Source: Collinsella sp.
GTDB taxonomy: Bacteria; Actinomycetota; Coriobacteriia; Coriobacteriales; Coriobacteriaceae
Assembly (NCBI GenBank): GCA_019414545.1
Contig: DXLV01000006.1
Coordinates: forward strand, 3,809-23,473
Length of the DNA: 19,665 bases
Reading direction: 5' to 3'
The translations under genes and the position numbers were made by a program. Numbering within the stretch: the stretch's first letter is position 1; each line of letters opens with the position of its first letter. Below are positions 13,266 to 19,665 of the stretch, one piece after another. The notes beneath the pieces were generated by a model. That model made no database searches and was not told where the DNA came from. It saw only the letters and a program-made list of their open reading frames with translations.

Positions 13266-15851
13266 CTATTTGCCCTTGGGCTTGCTGGCGTAGAACTTCT
13301 TCTTTTTAGGTTTGCCGGCGGGGGAGGGCTTGCCGGCAAAGCTGGACTTGCCGTTGCCGCGCGGCCCCCGGTCGCCGGCCTGCGCGTGCGTGGGTACTGC
13401 CGCACGGGGCTTGCGGGCCTCGGGGTTATGCAGTTCCTCGACGCGCTCGGCAATTTCCTCGGCGCTAAAGCCGACCTCGGCCATGGCGTCCTCGATGGGA
13501 AGTCGGCGCACGATATAGCAGTGGTGCACCTTCTGGTTGCGCGCGAAGTCCTCGGGGATGGTCTGTGCCGTAATGTCCTGTAGCACTACGCCCGCGCGGG
13601 CGAGCTTGCGCGTCTCGGGGCGGAAGCCGCGCAGGTTGCAGCTAAAGATGGCGTGGCCGCCCTGCGCGAGCAGGCGCGATACGCCAGCCAAAAGCTCAAC
13701 ATGGTCGCGCTGGACATCCCAGGTACGGCGGCCCATCTTGGACGAGTTCGAGAACGTGGGCGGGTCGACAAAAATCAGGTCCCAGCGGTTGCGCGTCTGG
13801 CGCTGGTCGCGAATCCAGGCGAGCACGTCGTCGCGCACAAAATGATGCTGCGGTCCCACAAAGCCGTTCTGGCGCATGTTGCGCTCGGCCCAGTCCAGAT
13901 AGGTGTTAGAGAGGTCGACCGTCACGGTCTCCTCGACGCCGCCATCGGCCGCGTAGCAGGTGGCGGTGCCGGTGTAGGCAAACAGGTTGAGGAAGCGGCG
14001 CGCCTGCTTGGCGTGCTCGCGCACCAGGTTGCGCGTGACGCGATGATCCAGGAAGATGCCCACATCCAAATAGTCGTCAAAGTTGACGGCAAAGGTGAGT
14101 CCGCCCTCTTCGATGAGCGGCAGACGACGGCGCGCGATGTTGGCGCGCTCGCCCGAGCCGCCCTTGCCGGCGCCCTGTTTGCCGTACTGCGAGCCGCCGC
14201 GCGAACGAATGCGGGCCTTGGCGTGCACATGCTCGGCGGGAACATCTAGGATGCGTGGCGCGATGGCCAAGATGTCGAGCATGCGGGCCTGGGCCAGTGC
14301 CGGATCGATGGTCTTGGGTGCGGCGTATTCGGCGATGACGAGCCAGCGGCCCGGCGTCTGCGGGCAGCCCTCGTACAGATCGATGGCGGCGGAGTAATCG
14401 GGCAGGTCGGCATCGTAGACGCGGTAGCAGCTCACGCCCTCGCGCTTGGCCCACTTGCGGCGCAGACGGGCATTCTTGCGCAGGCGGTTGGCGAACTGCT
14501 CGGACTCGGGGATGAGCACGGGCAGCGGCTTGCCGTCGCCCAGGTCGAGCGTGGCGGTGGGCTCGGGCATGGGGGTGTCGGCGGCTTTGTCGTTGACCTC
14601 GTCGGCACCCGCAACCTCGGCCTCGGCATCTGCGCTGGTCGCAGCTTCAAACGCTGCAGCGGCGTGGTCGAGCGAGAGCCAAACCTCAATAGTCGCCTCC
14701 TCGTTATTGGGCATGACGGCGATGGAGCGCGCGGGCTCGGCATAGAGCGCACGGGCCATAAGGCCATCGCGGGTGAGTGCGGCGACCGGCGCCGCGGCAA
14801 GCTCGGGCGCGCGGCGCAACTCGCCGATGAGCGTCATGGTGTCATGCATGAGCGAAAGCGGTGTCTCGGTCGTATCCGCGACCACGGCGGCGCCGGCGAC
14901 AGCGCCCGCGTGGTCCAGTACGGTGGCGGACTTGGCGGCGCAAAAATCGACAAAGCGCTTGTAGCCGGCACATTTAACCATGCGCTCAGCGGTCTTGCGG
15001 GCGGCGGGGTCAACATCCACGGCCACGATGCGCGCCTGGCGCTCGCGCGCCGCCGCCTCGCGCTCGCGCGCCTCGGCAAGCAGCTGCTCCCACAGGGCGG
15101 CATCGTGCAGCTGCCAGCCCTCAAAGCCCCAGCGCTCGCGTGTGGCGCCCGGGGCGCGGTCGGTCAGAATGTTCACGGCTTCCAGCAACAGGCCGCCGCC
15201 GGCGCACGAGGCATCGATCAGCGTAGGAAGGGCTTCATTCTCGTAATCGTCGGCCGTCAACTCGCGCTCGCACAGTGCGGTCCAGCCGACCTGCGCCAGC
15301 ACCAGGGCGGCGTAGTCGGGGCGCAACACGTGCGCGCCCTCGCCGGCACGGGTCGCAGCGGGCGGCAGGCGTTTGAACAGCGGGTCGCCCGAAAGGTCCA
15401 GGCTGATGCTCGCACGGCGCTGACGCAGCGAAAGCAGCAGGTGAACGTCGGGGTCGGCGGCGTCGACATCGGCGCGACGGCCCGTGGTCTCGGCCAGACG
15501 GTCGCACAACGCGTCCTTGGCGCGCAGAGCCGAGAAGCGCGTGTTGCGCAGCTGCTCGGTCACGCCGCGGGCGGTGATGGCGATGGTGGCGCCGGGGCGG
15601 ATGATAGTCTCCCAGGCGATGTCGTAAACGCTGTCGTACAGCTCGTCGGCATCCTGCGCCTCAAAGCGCCCAAGCACCACAAACACGCGGCTGGCCAGGC
15701 GCGACCACAGACAGGCGCGGTAGCCTTCTTCGAGCTCGCCCTCAAACGTAGCGCGGCCCTTCAGGCGGCGGACATGCGAAAGCCCGAGGTGTTTAAGCTC
15801 ATCGGCGAGTGCGGACTCAAAGCCCTCGGGGCAGCTTGCGTAAAATTCCAT
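13266..15851 (-). CDS. rlmL: 23S rRNA methyltransferase RlmKL-type protein with degenerate RlmL half
   Basis: The 861-aa protein follows the RlmKL plan. A THUMP-containing N-terminus (MEFYASCPEGFESALADEL, to ~165) leads into a first methyltransferase domain (~170-395), an acidic linker (~400-435) and a second methyltransferase domain (~445-785). The basic tail ends KPKKKKFYASKPKGK. RlmK makes m7G2069 and RlmL makes m2G2445 in E. coli 23S rRNA. The RlmK half looks intact, with LNLFAYTGTATCYAADGG (~621-638) for SAM binding and VDPPTFSNS (695-703). The RlmL half has DASCAGGGLLLEA (213-225) where DPxCGSGT-LIEA is usual, and no NPPY motif: the expected region (~321-335) reads AAVVADTTETPLSLM. It is longer than E. 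coli RlmKL (~700 aa). The ATG has AGAGGT six bases upstream. Confidence 0.88.
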   Translation of the reverse strand: MEFYASCPEGFESALADELKHLGLSHVRRLKGRATFEGELEEGYRACLWSRLASRVFVVLGRFEAQDADELYDSVYDIAWETIIRPGATIAITARGVTEQLRNTRFSALRAKDALCDRLAETTGRRADVDAADPDVHLLLSLRQRRASISLDLSGDPLFKRLPPAATRAGEGAHVLRPDYAALVLAQVGWTALCERELTADDYENEALPTLIDASCAGGGLLLEAVNILTDRAPGATRERWGFEGWQLHDAALWEQLLAEAREREAAARERQARIVAVDVDPAARKTAERMVKCAGYKRFVDFCAAKSATVLDHAGAVAGAAVVADTTETPLSLMHDTMTLIGELRRAPELAAAPVAALTRDGLMARALYAEPARSIAVMPNNEEATIEVWLSLDHAAAAFEAATSADAEAEVAGADEVNDKAADTPMPEPTATLDLGDGKPLPVLIPESEQFANRLRKNARLRRKWAKREGVSCYRVYDADLPDYSAAIDLYEGCPQTPGRWLVIAEYAAPKTIDPALAQARMLDILAIAPRILDVPAEHVHAKARIRSRGGSQYGKQGAGKGGSGERANIARRRLPLIEEGGLTFAVNFDDYLDVGIFLDHRVTRNLVREHAKQARRFLNLFAYTGTATCYAADGGVEETVTVDLSNTYLDWAERNMRQNGFVGPQHHFVRDDVLAWIRDQRQTRNRWDLIFVDPPTFSNSSKMGRRTWDVQRDHVELLAGVSRLLAQGGHAIFSCNLRGFRPETRKLARAGVVLQDITAQTIPEDFARNQKVHHCYIVRRLPIEDAMAEVGFSAEEIAERVEELHNPEARKPRAAVPTHAQAGDRGPRGNGKSSFAGKPSPAGKPKKKKFYASKPKGK

Positions 15852-15878
15852 GGGTGACCTCTCTGATTGCGTCGCTCC

Positions 15879-15888
15879 ATTATATGAT
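15879..15888. promoter_or_regulatory. Overlapping divergent -10 boxes between rlmKL and the HAD gene
   Basis: The 75-bp gap holds ATTATATGAT. On the minus strand 15884-15879 reads TATAAT, placing an rlmKL start site ~20 bases upstream of its ATG. On the plus strand 15883-15888 reads TATGAT, suited to the HAD gene. Neither has a clear -35 box, so both assignments are tentative. Confidence 0.4.
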
Positions 15889-15926
15889 GGATGCTTCGTT
15901 TGCCCTTATCCTCGAAAGGAACCCAT

Positions 15927-16754
15927 ATGATTGATGCGTGCCCCGAATCCGCTGTGCTCTTTTTTGACGTGGACGGCACGCTGACGTCGTTCGATCCCGA
16001 CGATATGACCGATAAGGACTTTACGGCGGTTCGTCCCTCGCAGACGGTGGTTGAGGCGTTCCGTGCACTGCGCGATGTGGGGCACAAGGCATTTATCTGC
16101 ACGGGTCGCCCCCTGTGGCTTATCGCCGATAGCCTGCGTGCGCTCGACCCCGCGGGCGTCGTGGCCATGGCAGGCGCTACGCTCGAGGTCGAGGGCCGCG
16201 TGGTGCATGAGGAGTGCTTTGACGAAGACATTGTTGAGGAGCTCGCGCGTCGCATTACTGTGGCGGGCGGCGAGGCGTTGTTCGAGACGAACGGTGCCAC
16301 CTATTCACTTGAGCCAGTTGGTGTCGAACAGTCATTTCTGCTAGGCGCCGGCGTGGTGCATGACGTTGATCAGATGCGCGTCGACGGCCGTCTGCGCGTA
16401 GGCAAGGTGTGCATTAACGCGTGCGACCTGGCTTGTGTGGCCAACGACGATGGCTTTATCGATCGCAACTTTGAGCTGTGCAACACCGGTGGTCAGAATC
16501 GCGAGCTGAGCCCCAAGGGCATCGACAAGGGCGTGGGCGTGGCGCGAGCGCTGGCGTATCTGGGCCGTGAGGGAAATGCGCGCACCTTTGGCTTTGGCGA
16601 TTCTGGCAACGACCTGGGCATGCTCGCTGCTGTCGAGACGGCCGTGGCCATGGGCAACGCCATGCCCGAGGTCAAGGCGGTCGCCGACTACGTGACCGAC
16701 GATGTCGCACACGACGGCACCGTCACCGCGATGCAGCATTTTGGCCTCATCTAA
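15927..16754 (+). CDS. Cof-type HAD-superfamily hydrolase
   Basis: The 275-aa protein has all four HAD motifs: FFDVDGTLT (nucleophile Asp14, acid/base Asp16), CTGRP (Thr59), a Lys in ELSPKGIDKG (Lys201, as in Cof proteins) and FGFGDSGNDLGML (Asp225, Asp229). The large insert between motifs II and III (~75-190) corresponds to the C2-type cap of the Cof/Cof-like phosphatases, which dephosphorylate sugar phosphates, flavin or pyridoxal phosphates; the substrate here is unknown. The ATG at 15927 is preferred over the ATG at 15891 because AAAGGA lies just upstream and the DVDGTL motif then sits at its normal distance from the N-terminus. The gene is divergent from rlmKL and ~190 bp ahead of the transaldolase gene, with no obvious terminator between them. 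Confidence 0.9.
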   Translation: MIDACPESAVLFFDVDGTLTSFDPDDMTDKDFTAVRPSQTVVEAFRALRDVGHKAFICTGRPLWLIADSLRALDPAGVVAMAGATLEVEGRVVHEECFDEDIVEELARRITVAGGEALFETNGATYSLEPVGVEQSFLLGAGVVHDVDQMRVDGRLRVGKVCINACDLACVANDDGFIDRNFELCNTGGQNRELSPKGIDKGVGVARALAYLGREGNARTFGFGDSGNDLGMLAAVETAVAMGNAMPEVKAVADYVTDDVAHDGTVTAMQHFGLI

Positions 16755-16884
16755 TGAATCTCGCCTTCTGACGTTTGCTCAAACTGCGACTCTTTGCTTT
16801 TGCATGCTCAATCGATTTATCAATCCAAACACTGAGGTGTTTATACCGTTCGCCGAGAAGATAAAAAACCGCAGCTCACGCCTT

Positions 16885-16917
16885 GATAAACGTAGGTAAA
16901 GTGTTTAGCAGTTTATC
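16885..16917. promoter_or_regulatory. Inverted repeat GATAAAC/GTTTATC upstream of the transaldolase gene
   Basis: GATAAAC (16885-16891) and GTTTATC (16911-16917) are perfect inverted copies 19 bases apart in the A/T-richer leader of the transaldolase gene, ending ~30 bases before its ATG. It could be an operator or a leader hairpin. A TTGATA at 16883 resembles a -35 box, but no good -10 box follows at normal spacing. The rest of 16755-16947 shows nothing I can name. Confidence 0.3.
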
Positions 16918-16947
16918 GGCCGTATGCTAACGAAAGGAATCAGGCAG

Positions 16948-17652
16948 ATGGCAATCAAGGTGTTCGCTGACGGTGCAAACCTCGAGGGCATGCTCGACAT
17001 GTACGAGAACGGCAACGTTCAGGGTTTCACGACCAACCCGTCCCTTATGAAGAAGGGCGGCGTGACGGATTACCGCGCCTTTGCCAAGGAGGTCCTGGCC
17101 CACATCACCGATGTGTCCGTGTCGTTTGAAGTCTTTGCCGACGACGTCGAGACCATGGAGGTCGAGGCCCGCGAGATCGCTACCTGGGCAGATAACGTCT
17201 ACGTCAAGATTCCGTGCGTGACCACCAAGGGCGAGTCCACCGCCGAGCTGGTGCGCAAGCTTTCCGCCGACGGCATCAAGGTCAACGTCACCACTATCTT
17301 TACGCCCGCGCAGGTTGACGAGATGGTCGAGGCCGTTGACGCCGAGACGCCGTCCATCATCTCGCTCTTTGCCGGCCGCATCGCCGACACTGGCGTCGAT
17401 CCCATTCCGTTTATGACGGAGTCGGTCAAGAAGGCCGCCGCCAAGCCCAGCTGCGAGGTCTTGTGGGCATCCACGCGCGAGCTCATCAACATCTACCAGG
17501 CCGAAGCCTGCGGTTGCCAGATCATTACGGTGCCCAACAGCATCCTGGCCAAGCGCAAGAACATCGGTCGCGATCCGTACGAGGTCTCGCTCGACACCGT
17601 GCGCGGTTTTGCCAAGGATATCGCGGCGCTCGGTTTCCATATCCTGCCGTAA
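16948..17652 (+). CDS. Transaldolase / fructose-6-phosphate aldolase-type enzyme (small TalC/Fsa class)
   Basis: The 234-aa enzyme is the short, single-domain TIM-barrel form of the transaldolase family. It shows FADGANLEGMLDMYENG (6-22), the conserved GFTTNPSLM (26-34), the Schiff-base Lys in VYVKIPCVTTKG (Lys87), TTIFTPAQ (~118-125), ISLFAGRIADTG (~138-149) and VLWASTRE (~173-180), followed by the TVPNSIL region. Such enzymes move three-carbon units between sugar phosphates in the non-oxidative pentose phosphate pathway or act as fructose-6-phosphate aldolases; sequence alone does not separate these. The ATG at 16948 follows AAGGA by nine bases; an ATG at 16924 lies before that site and is rejected. 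It is followed by hairpins, and a second copy of its last coding bases appears 156 bp downstream. Confidence 0.9.
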   Translation: MAIKVFADGANLEGMLDMYENGNVQGFTTNPSLMKKGGVTDYRAFAKEVLAHITDVSVSFEVFADDVETMEVEAREIATWADNVYVKIPCVTTKGESTAELVRKLSADGIKVNVTTIFTPAQVDEMVEAVDAETPSIISLFAGRIADTGVDPIPFMTESVKKAAAKPSCEVLWASTRELINIYQAEACGCQIITVPNSILAKRKNIGRDPYEVSLDTVRGFAKDIAALGFHILP

Positions 17653-17674
17653 CGCGAACACTGACTACGCCGCG

Positions 17675-17758
17675 GGCTGCTCGCCCCGGCCTTTCCTTTC
17701 CCTATCGCTCACGCGCTTCGCGAGGGTCGCGCTAGGCAAAGGAAAGACCGGGGCAGCC
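17675..17758. terminator. Long imperfect hairpin after the transaldolase gene
   Basis: GGCTGC-TCGC-CCCGGCCTTTCCTTT (17675-17699) pairs with AAAGGAAAGACCGGGGCAGCC (17738-17758), apart from the four-base bulge TCGC and one G-T-type position. The intervening 38 bases contain smaller GC-rich stems (GCGCTTCGCGAGGGTCGCGC region). It begins 23 bp past the stop codon. There is no T tract, so it may be a Rho-type or RNA-protecting structure rather than a classical terminator. Confidence 0.6.
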
Positions 17759-17790
17759 GACACGAACTTGCCAGTAGGTTGGCGATTAGC

Positions 17791-17806
17791 TTCCATATCC
17801 TGCCGT
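17791..17806 (+). pseudogene. Duplicated 3' end of the transaldolase gene (remnant)
   Basis: TTCCATATCCTGCCGT at 17791-17806 exactly repeats 17635-17650, the last codons of the transaldolase gene. Upstream similarity continues weakly (GGCG-T--G-TTCC). In the matching frame it reads A-I-S-F-H-I-L-P-W beside the gene's A-L-G-F-H-I-L-P-stop. This looks like the tail of a second, lost transaldolase copy, or a 156-bp tandem duplication or insertion that copied the gene end. Confidence 0.55.
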
Positions 17807-17809
17807 GGA

Positions 17810-17856
17810 CAAAGGTACCCCCGCCTGCGCCGTGCAAAATTGAGAGTATTCAGCAA
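17810..17856 (+). repeat. 47-nt intergenic repeat, copy A
   Basis: This copy matches the inverted copy at 17977-18023 at about 36 of 47 positions. The conserved parts are CAA-GGT-CCCCC at one end and CGTGCAAAAT followed by GAGTATTC and GCAA at the other (23 of 26 in the latter block). It starts four bases after the duplicated transaldolase tail. Confidence 0.7.
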
Positions 17857-17937
17857 GGTAAAGGCTTTTACCAGTTAACCGAAGCACGGAATAGCCCCCG
17901 TTTTGGCTCTGACGACGCTAAAACGGGGGCTGTTTTT
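17857..17937 (+). terminator. GC-rich terminator hairpin with a small upstream hairpin
   Basis: AGCCCCCGTTTT (17893-17904) pairs perfectly with AAAACGGGGGCT (17920-17931), and the T tract TGTTTTT follows. It is a strong plus-strand intrinsic terminator 240 bp after the transaldolase stop. A small stem GGTAAA/TTTACC lies at 17857-17872. The distance from the gene leaves room for a long 3' UTR or an independent small RNA ending here, but I find no clear promoter for one. In reverse it could also end tex transcription. Confidence 0.82.
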
Positions 17938-17976
17938 GACGCTATTGTCTCTGTGGGGCGTTCGGAACGGCGGAAA

Positions 17977-18023
17977 TTGCAGAATACTCGCGATTTTGCA
18001 CGCCACTACAGGGGGGACCCTTG
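17977..18023 (-). repeat. 47-nt intergenic repeat, copy B (inverted)
   Basis: Read on the minus strand it begins CAAGGGTCCCCCC and continues with CGTGCAAAATCGCGAGTATT, matching copy A at 17810-17856. It ends 10 bp from the tex stop codon, so the two copies face each other across the terminator, one after each convergent gene. Confidence 0.7.
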
Positions 18024-18033
18024 CTTTGGCGGT

Positions 18034-19665
18034 CTACTTTCCCTGCACCATGGTGAGGGAAATCTTCTTGCGGTCACGATCGACCTTCTCGACCCACACC
18101 TTGACCGTGTCGCCGACGCGCACCACGTCGCTGGGGTGCTTGACAAAGCGGTTGGCCAGCTTAGAGATATGTACGAGGCCGTCCTGGTGTACTCCCACGT
18201 CGACGAAGGCGCCAAAGTCCACAACGTTGCGCACCGTGCCCTTGAGTTCCATGCCGGGCTCCAGGTCGTCGATGGAAAGTGCCGAGCGGCTAAAGACCAC
18301 CTCGGGCGCGTCGTCGCGCGGATCGCGGCCGGGTTTCTTGAGCTCGTTGACGATGTCGATGAGCGTGAGAGTGCCGCAGTCCAGGTCGCTTGCCAGCGCC
18401 GAGATACTGCCCAGACGGCGCTCGATGTCGGGCACGCCGCCGCGGCTGAGCTCGCTTGCCGCAACGCCGGCGCGCTCCAGGACGGCCGTGGCCACCTCGT
18501 AGCTCTCGGGGTGGACGCTTGTCGCGTCGAGCGGGTTCTTGCCGCCGCTGATGCGCAGGAAACCTGCGGCGTTGAGGTACGCCTTGGGTCCCAGCTTGGG
18601 GACCTTCTTGAGTTGACGGCGATCGGTAAAGGCGCCGTTTTCCTCGCGATAGGCCACGATGTTCTTGGCCACGCTCGGCGTGATGCCCGATACGTATCCC
18701 AGCAGGCTCGCACTCGCGGTGTTGACGTCGACGCCCACGCGGTTGACGACGTCTTCCACCACGTGGCCCAGGGTGCGCGAAAGCTCGGCCTGGTCAAGGT
18801 CGTGCTGGTACTGGCCAACGCCGATAGACTGGGGCGGAATCTTGACGAGTTCTGCCAGCGGATCTTGCAGGCGGCGGCCCAGGCTCATGGCGCCACGTAC
18901 GGTGACGTCCAGGTCAGGATATTCCTGGCTCGCGAGTTCGGAGGCGGAGTACACCGATGCGCCGGCCTCGTTGACGATGGTGTATCGCAGCCCGGGCGCC
19001 TGCTCGGCAATGAACTCCGAGACGACTTCCTCGGTCTCGCGGCTGGCGGTGCCGTTGCCGATGACGATGGTGTTGACGCCGTCCTTCTTGACGAGGCGGG
19101 CGAGCTCGCGCTTGGTGCCGGCGACGTCGTGGCGCGGCTTGGTGGGGTAGACCACGCCGTGGTCGAGCAGCTTGCCGGTCTCGTCCATGACGGCGACCTT
19201 GCAGCCGGTGCGGTAGCCCGGATCGAGCGCGAGCACGCGGGCGCCGCGCACGGGGCGCGCCGAGAGCAAGCCCTCGAGATTCTTGGCAAAGACGTTGATG
19301 GCCTCGGTCTGGGCACGAACGGTGAGTTTGGCGCGGGCCTCGCGCTCCAGCGAGGGGGCCATGAGGCGCTTGTAGCCATCGGCGATGGCGGCGTCAAAGA
19401 CGGGAGCAAACACGCCCTGGCGACGGGGCCAGCGGCTGCCGAGGCGTGCCGTAGCGGCAGCGCCGTCGACGTTCACGCGCACGCGGAGCTTGCCCTCGCG
19501 CTCACCGCGGTCGATAGCCAGCACGCGGTGGTTGGGTATACGGCGCAGCGGCTCATCATAGCTGTAGTACGGCTCGTAGGGGGTCTTCTCGGCGGGGTCG
19601 GTGGCCTCGACGACGATGTCGGCGGTGTTTTGCGTAAAGGCGCGCAGGTCGGCGACGTTCTCGGG
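18034..19665 (-). CDS. tex: Tex family RNA-binding transcription accessory protein, C-terminal part
   Basis: The gene runs off the right edge of the window; 543 C-terminal residues are visible, and full-length Tex is typically 700-800 aa. In order they show the Tex core region (YYSYDEPLRRIPNHRVLAIDRGE), a YqgF/RNase H-like domain (VLALDPGYRTGCKVAVMD, near visible residues 145-162), helix-hairpin-helix repeats (NTASASLLGYVSGI...KLGPKAYLNAAGFLRI, ~310-367) and a C-terminal S1 RNA-binding domain (GMELKGTVRNVVDFGAFVDV and GLVHISKLANRFVKHP, ~467-540). Tex binds RNA and affects transcription, and in several bacteria stress or virulence traits; its molecular role is incompletely defined. The frame is open with no internal stop. 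It converges with the transaldolase gene. Confidence 0.95.
   Translation of the reverse strand, partial: PENVADLRAFTQNTADIVVEATDPAEKTPYEPYYSYDEPLRRIPNHRVLAIDRGEREGKLRVRVNVDGAAATARLGSRWPRRQGVFAPVFDAAIADGYKRLMAPSLEREARAKLTVRAQTEAINVFAKNLEGLLSARPVRGARVLALDPGYRTGCKVAVMDETGKLLDHGVVYPTKPRHDVAGTKRELARLVKKDGVNTIVIGNGTASRETEEVVSEFIAEQAPGLRYTIVNEAGASVYSASELASQEYPDLDVTVRGAMSLGRRLQDPLAELVKIPPQSIGVGQYQHDLDQAELSRTLGHVVEDVVNRVGVDVNTASASLLGYVSGITPSVAKNIVAYREENGAFTDRRQLKKVPKLGPKAYLNAAGFLRISGGKNPLDATSVHPESYEVATAVLERAGVAASELSRGGVPDIERRLGSISALASDLDCGTLTLIDIVNELKKPGRDPRDDAPEVVFSRSALSIDDLEPGMELKGTVRNVVDFGAFVDVGVHQDGLVHISKLANRFVKHPSDVVRVGDTVKVWVEKVDRDRKKISLTMVQGK

Noticed and set aside
14664..15857. 397-aa plus-strand frame opposite rlmKL
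   Set aside because: Antisense shadow with Gly/Ala/Arg-rich composition and no family motifs.
18034..19524. Tex start at 19524
   Set aside because: The frame stays open to the window edge and the upstream residues (YYSYDEPLRRIPNHR) match the Tex family, so the gene continues beyond the window.

Overview
The window reads as chromosomal DNA of a high-GC Gram-positive gut bacterium, most likely Coriobacteriia and probably a Collinsella relative. I infer this from overall gene character, the G/C-rich third codon positions that produce long antisense shadow frames, a sortase substrate with a non-canonical LANTG anchor, AGGAG/GAGG ribosome binding sites, and palindromic intergenic repeats built around GGGAC/GTCCC. 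No rRNA, tRNA or CRISPR array is visible, so the genus is an inference.

Layout, left to right. (1) 1-157: a short direct repeat that may be the end of an insertion sequence. (2) 158-4255 (+): a 1365-aa wall-anchored surface protein with FG-GAP-like, FN3 and Ig-like parts, followed by a strong terminator. (3) 4321-4932: no gene. It holds six tandem ~61-bp palindromic units (4344-4698), a small hairpin (4707-4729) and a 130-bp element with 30-bp inverted ends (4783-4912). (4) 4933-7233 (-): a membrane LTA-synthase-like phosphoglycerol transferase. (5) 7447-8295 (+): a nitroreductase. (6) 8454-13170 (+): a potassium cluster, made of kup, a 56-aa single-TM protein, a terminator, a KdpD-like sensor kinase lacking the classical N-terminal sensor, and a KdpE-like regulator. 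(7) 13266-15851 (-): a bifunctional-type 23S rRNA methyltransferase RlmKL whose first methyltransferase half has lost its NPPY signature. (8) 15927-16754 (+): a Cof-type HAD phosphatase, divergent from rlmKL. (9) 16948-17652 (+): a small transaldolase / fructose-6-phosphate aldolase-type enzyme. (10) 17653-18033: no gene. It holds hairpins, a duplicated piece of the transaldolase 3' end, and an inverted pair of 47-nt repeats around a terminator. (11) 18034-19665 (-): the C-terminal 543 residues of Tex; the rest lies beyond the right edge.

The genes are mostly housekeeping. The clearest functional unit is kup plus the kinase/regulator pair, which looks like potassium uptake next to its own sensor, with no kdpFABC in the window. 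The envelope genes on the left (anchored surface protein, polyglycerolphosphate synthase) form a second loose theme. The most unusual material lies in the intergenic spaces, where several different palindromic repeat families occur and some copies show paired substitutions that preserve the stems. No complete novel gene system can be demonstrated from this sequence alone.
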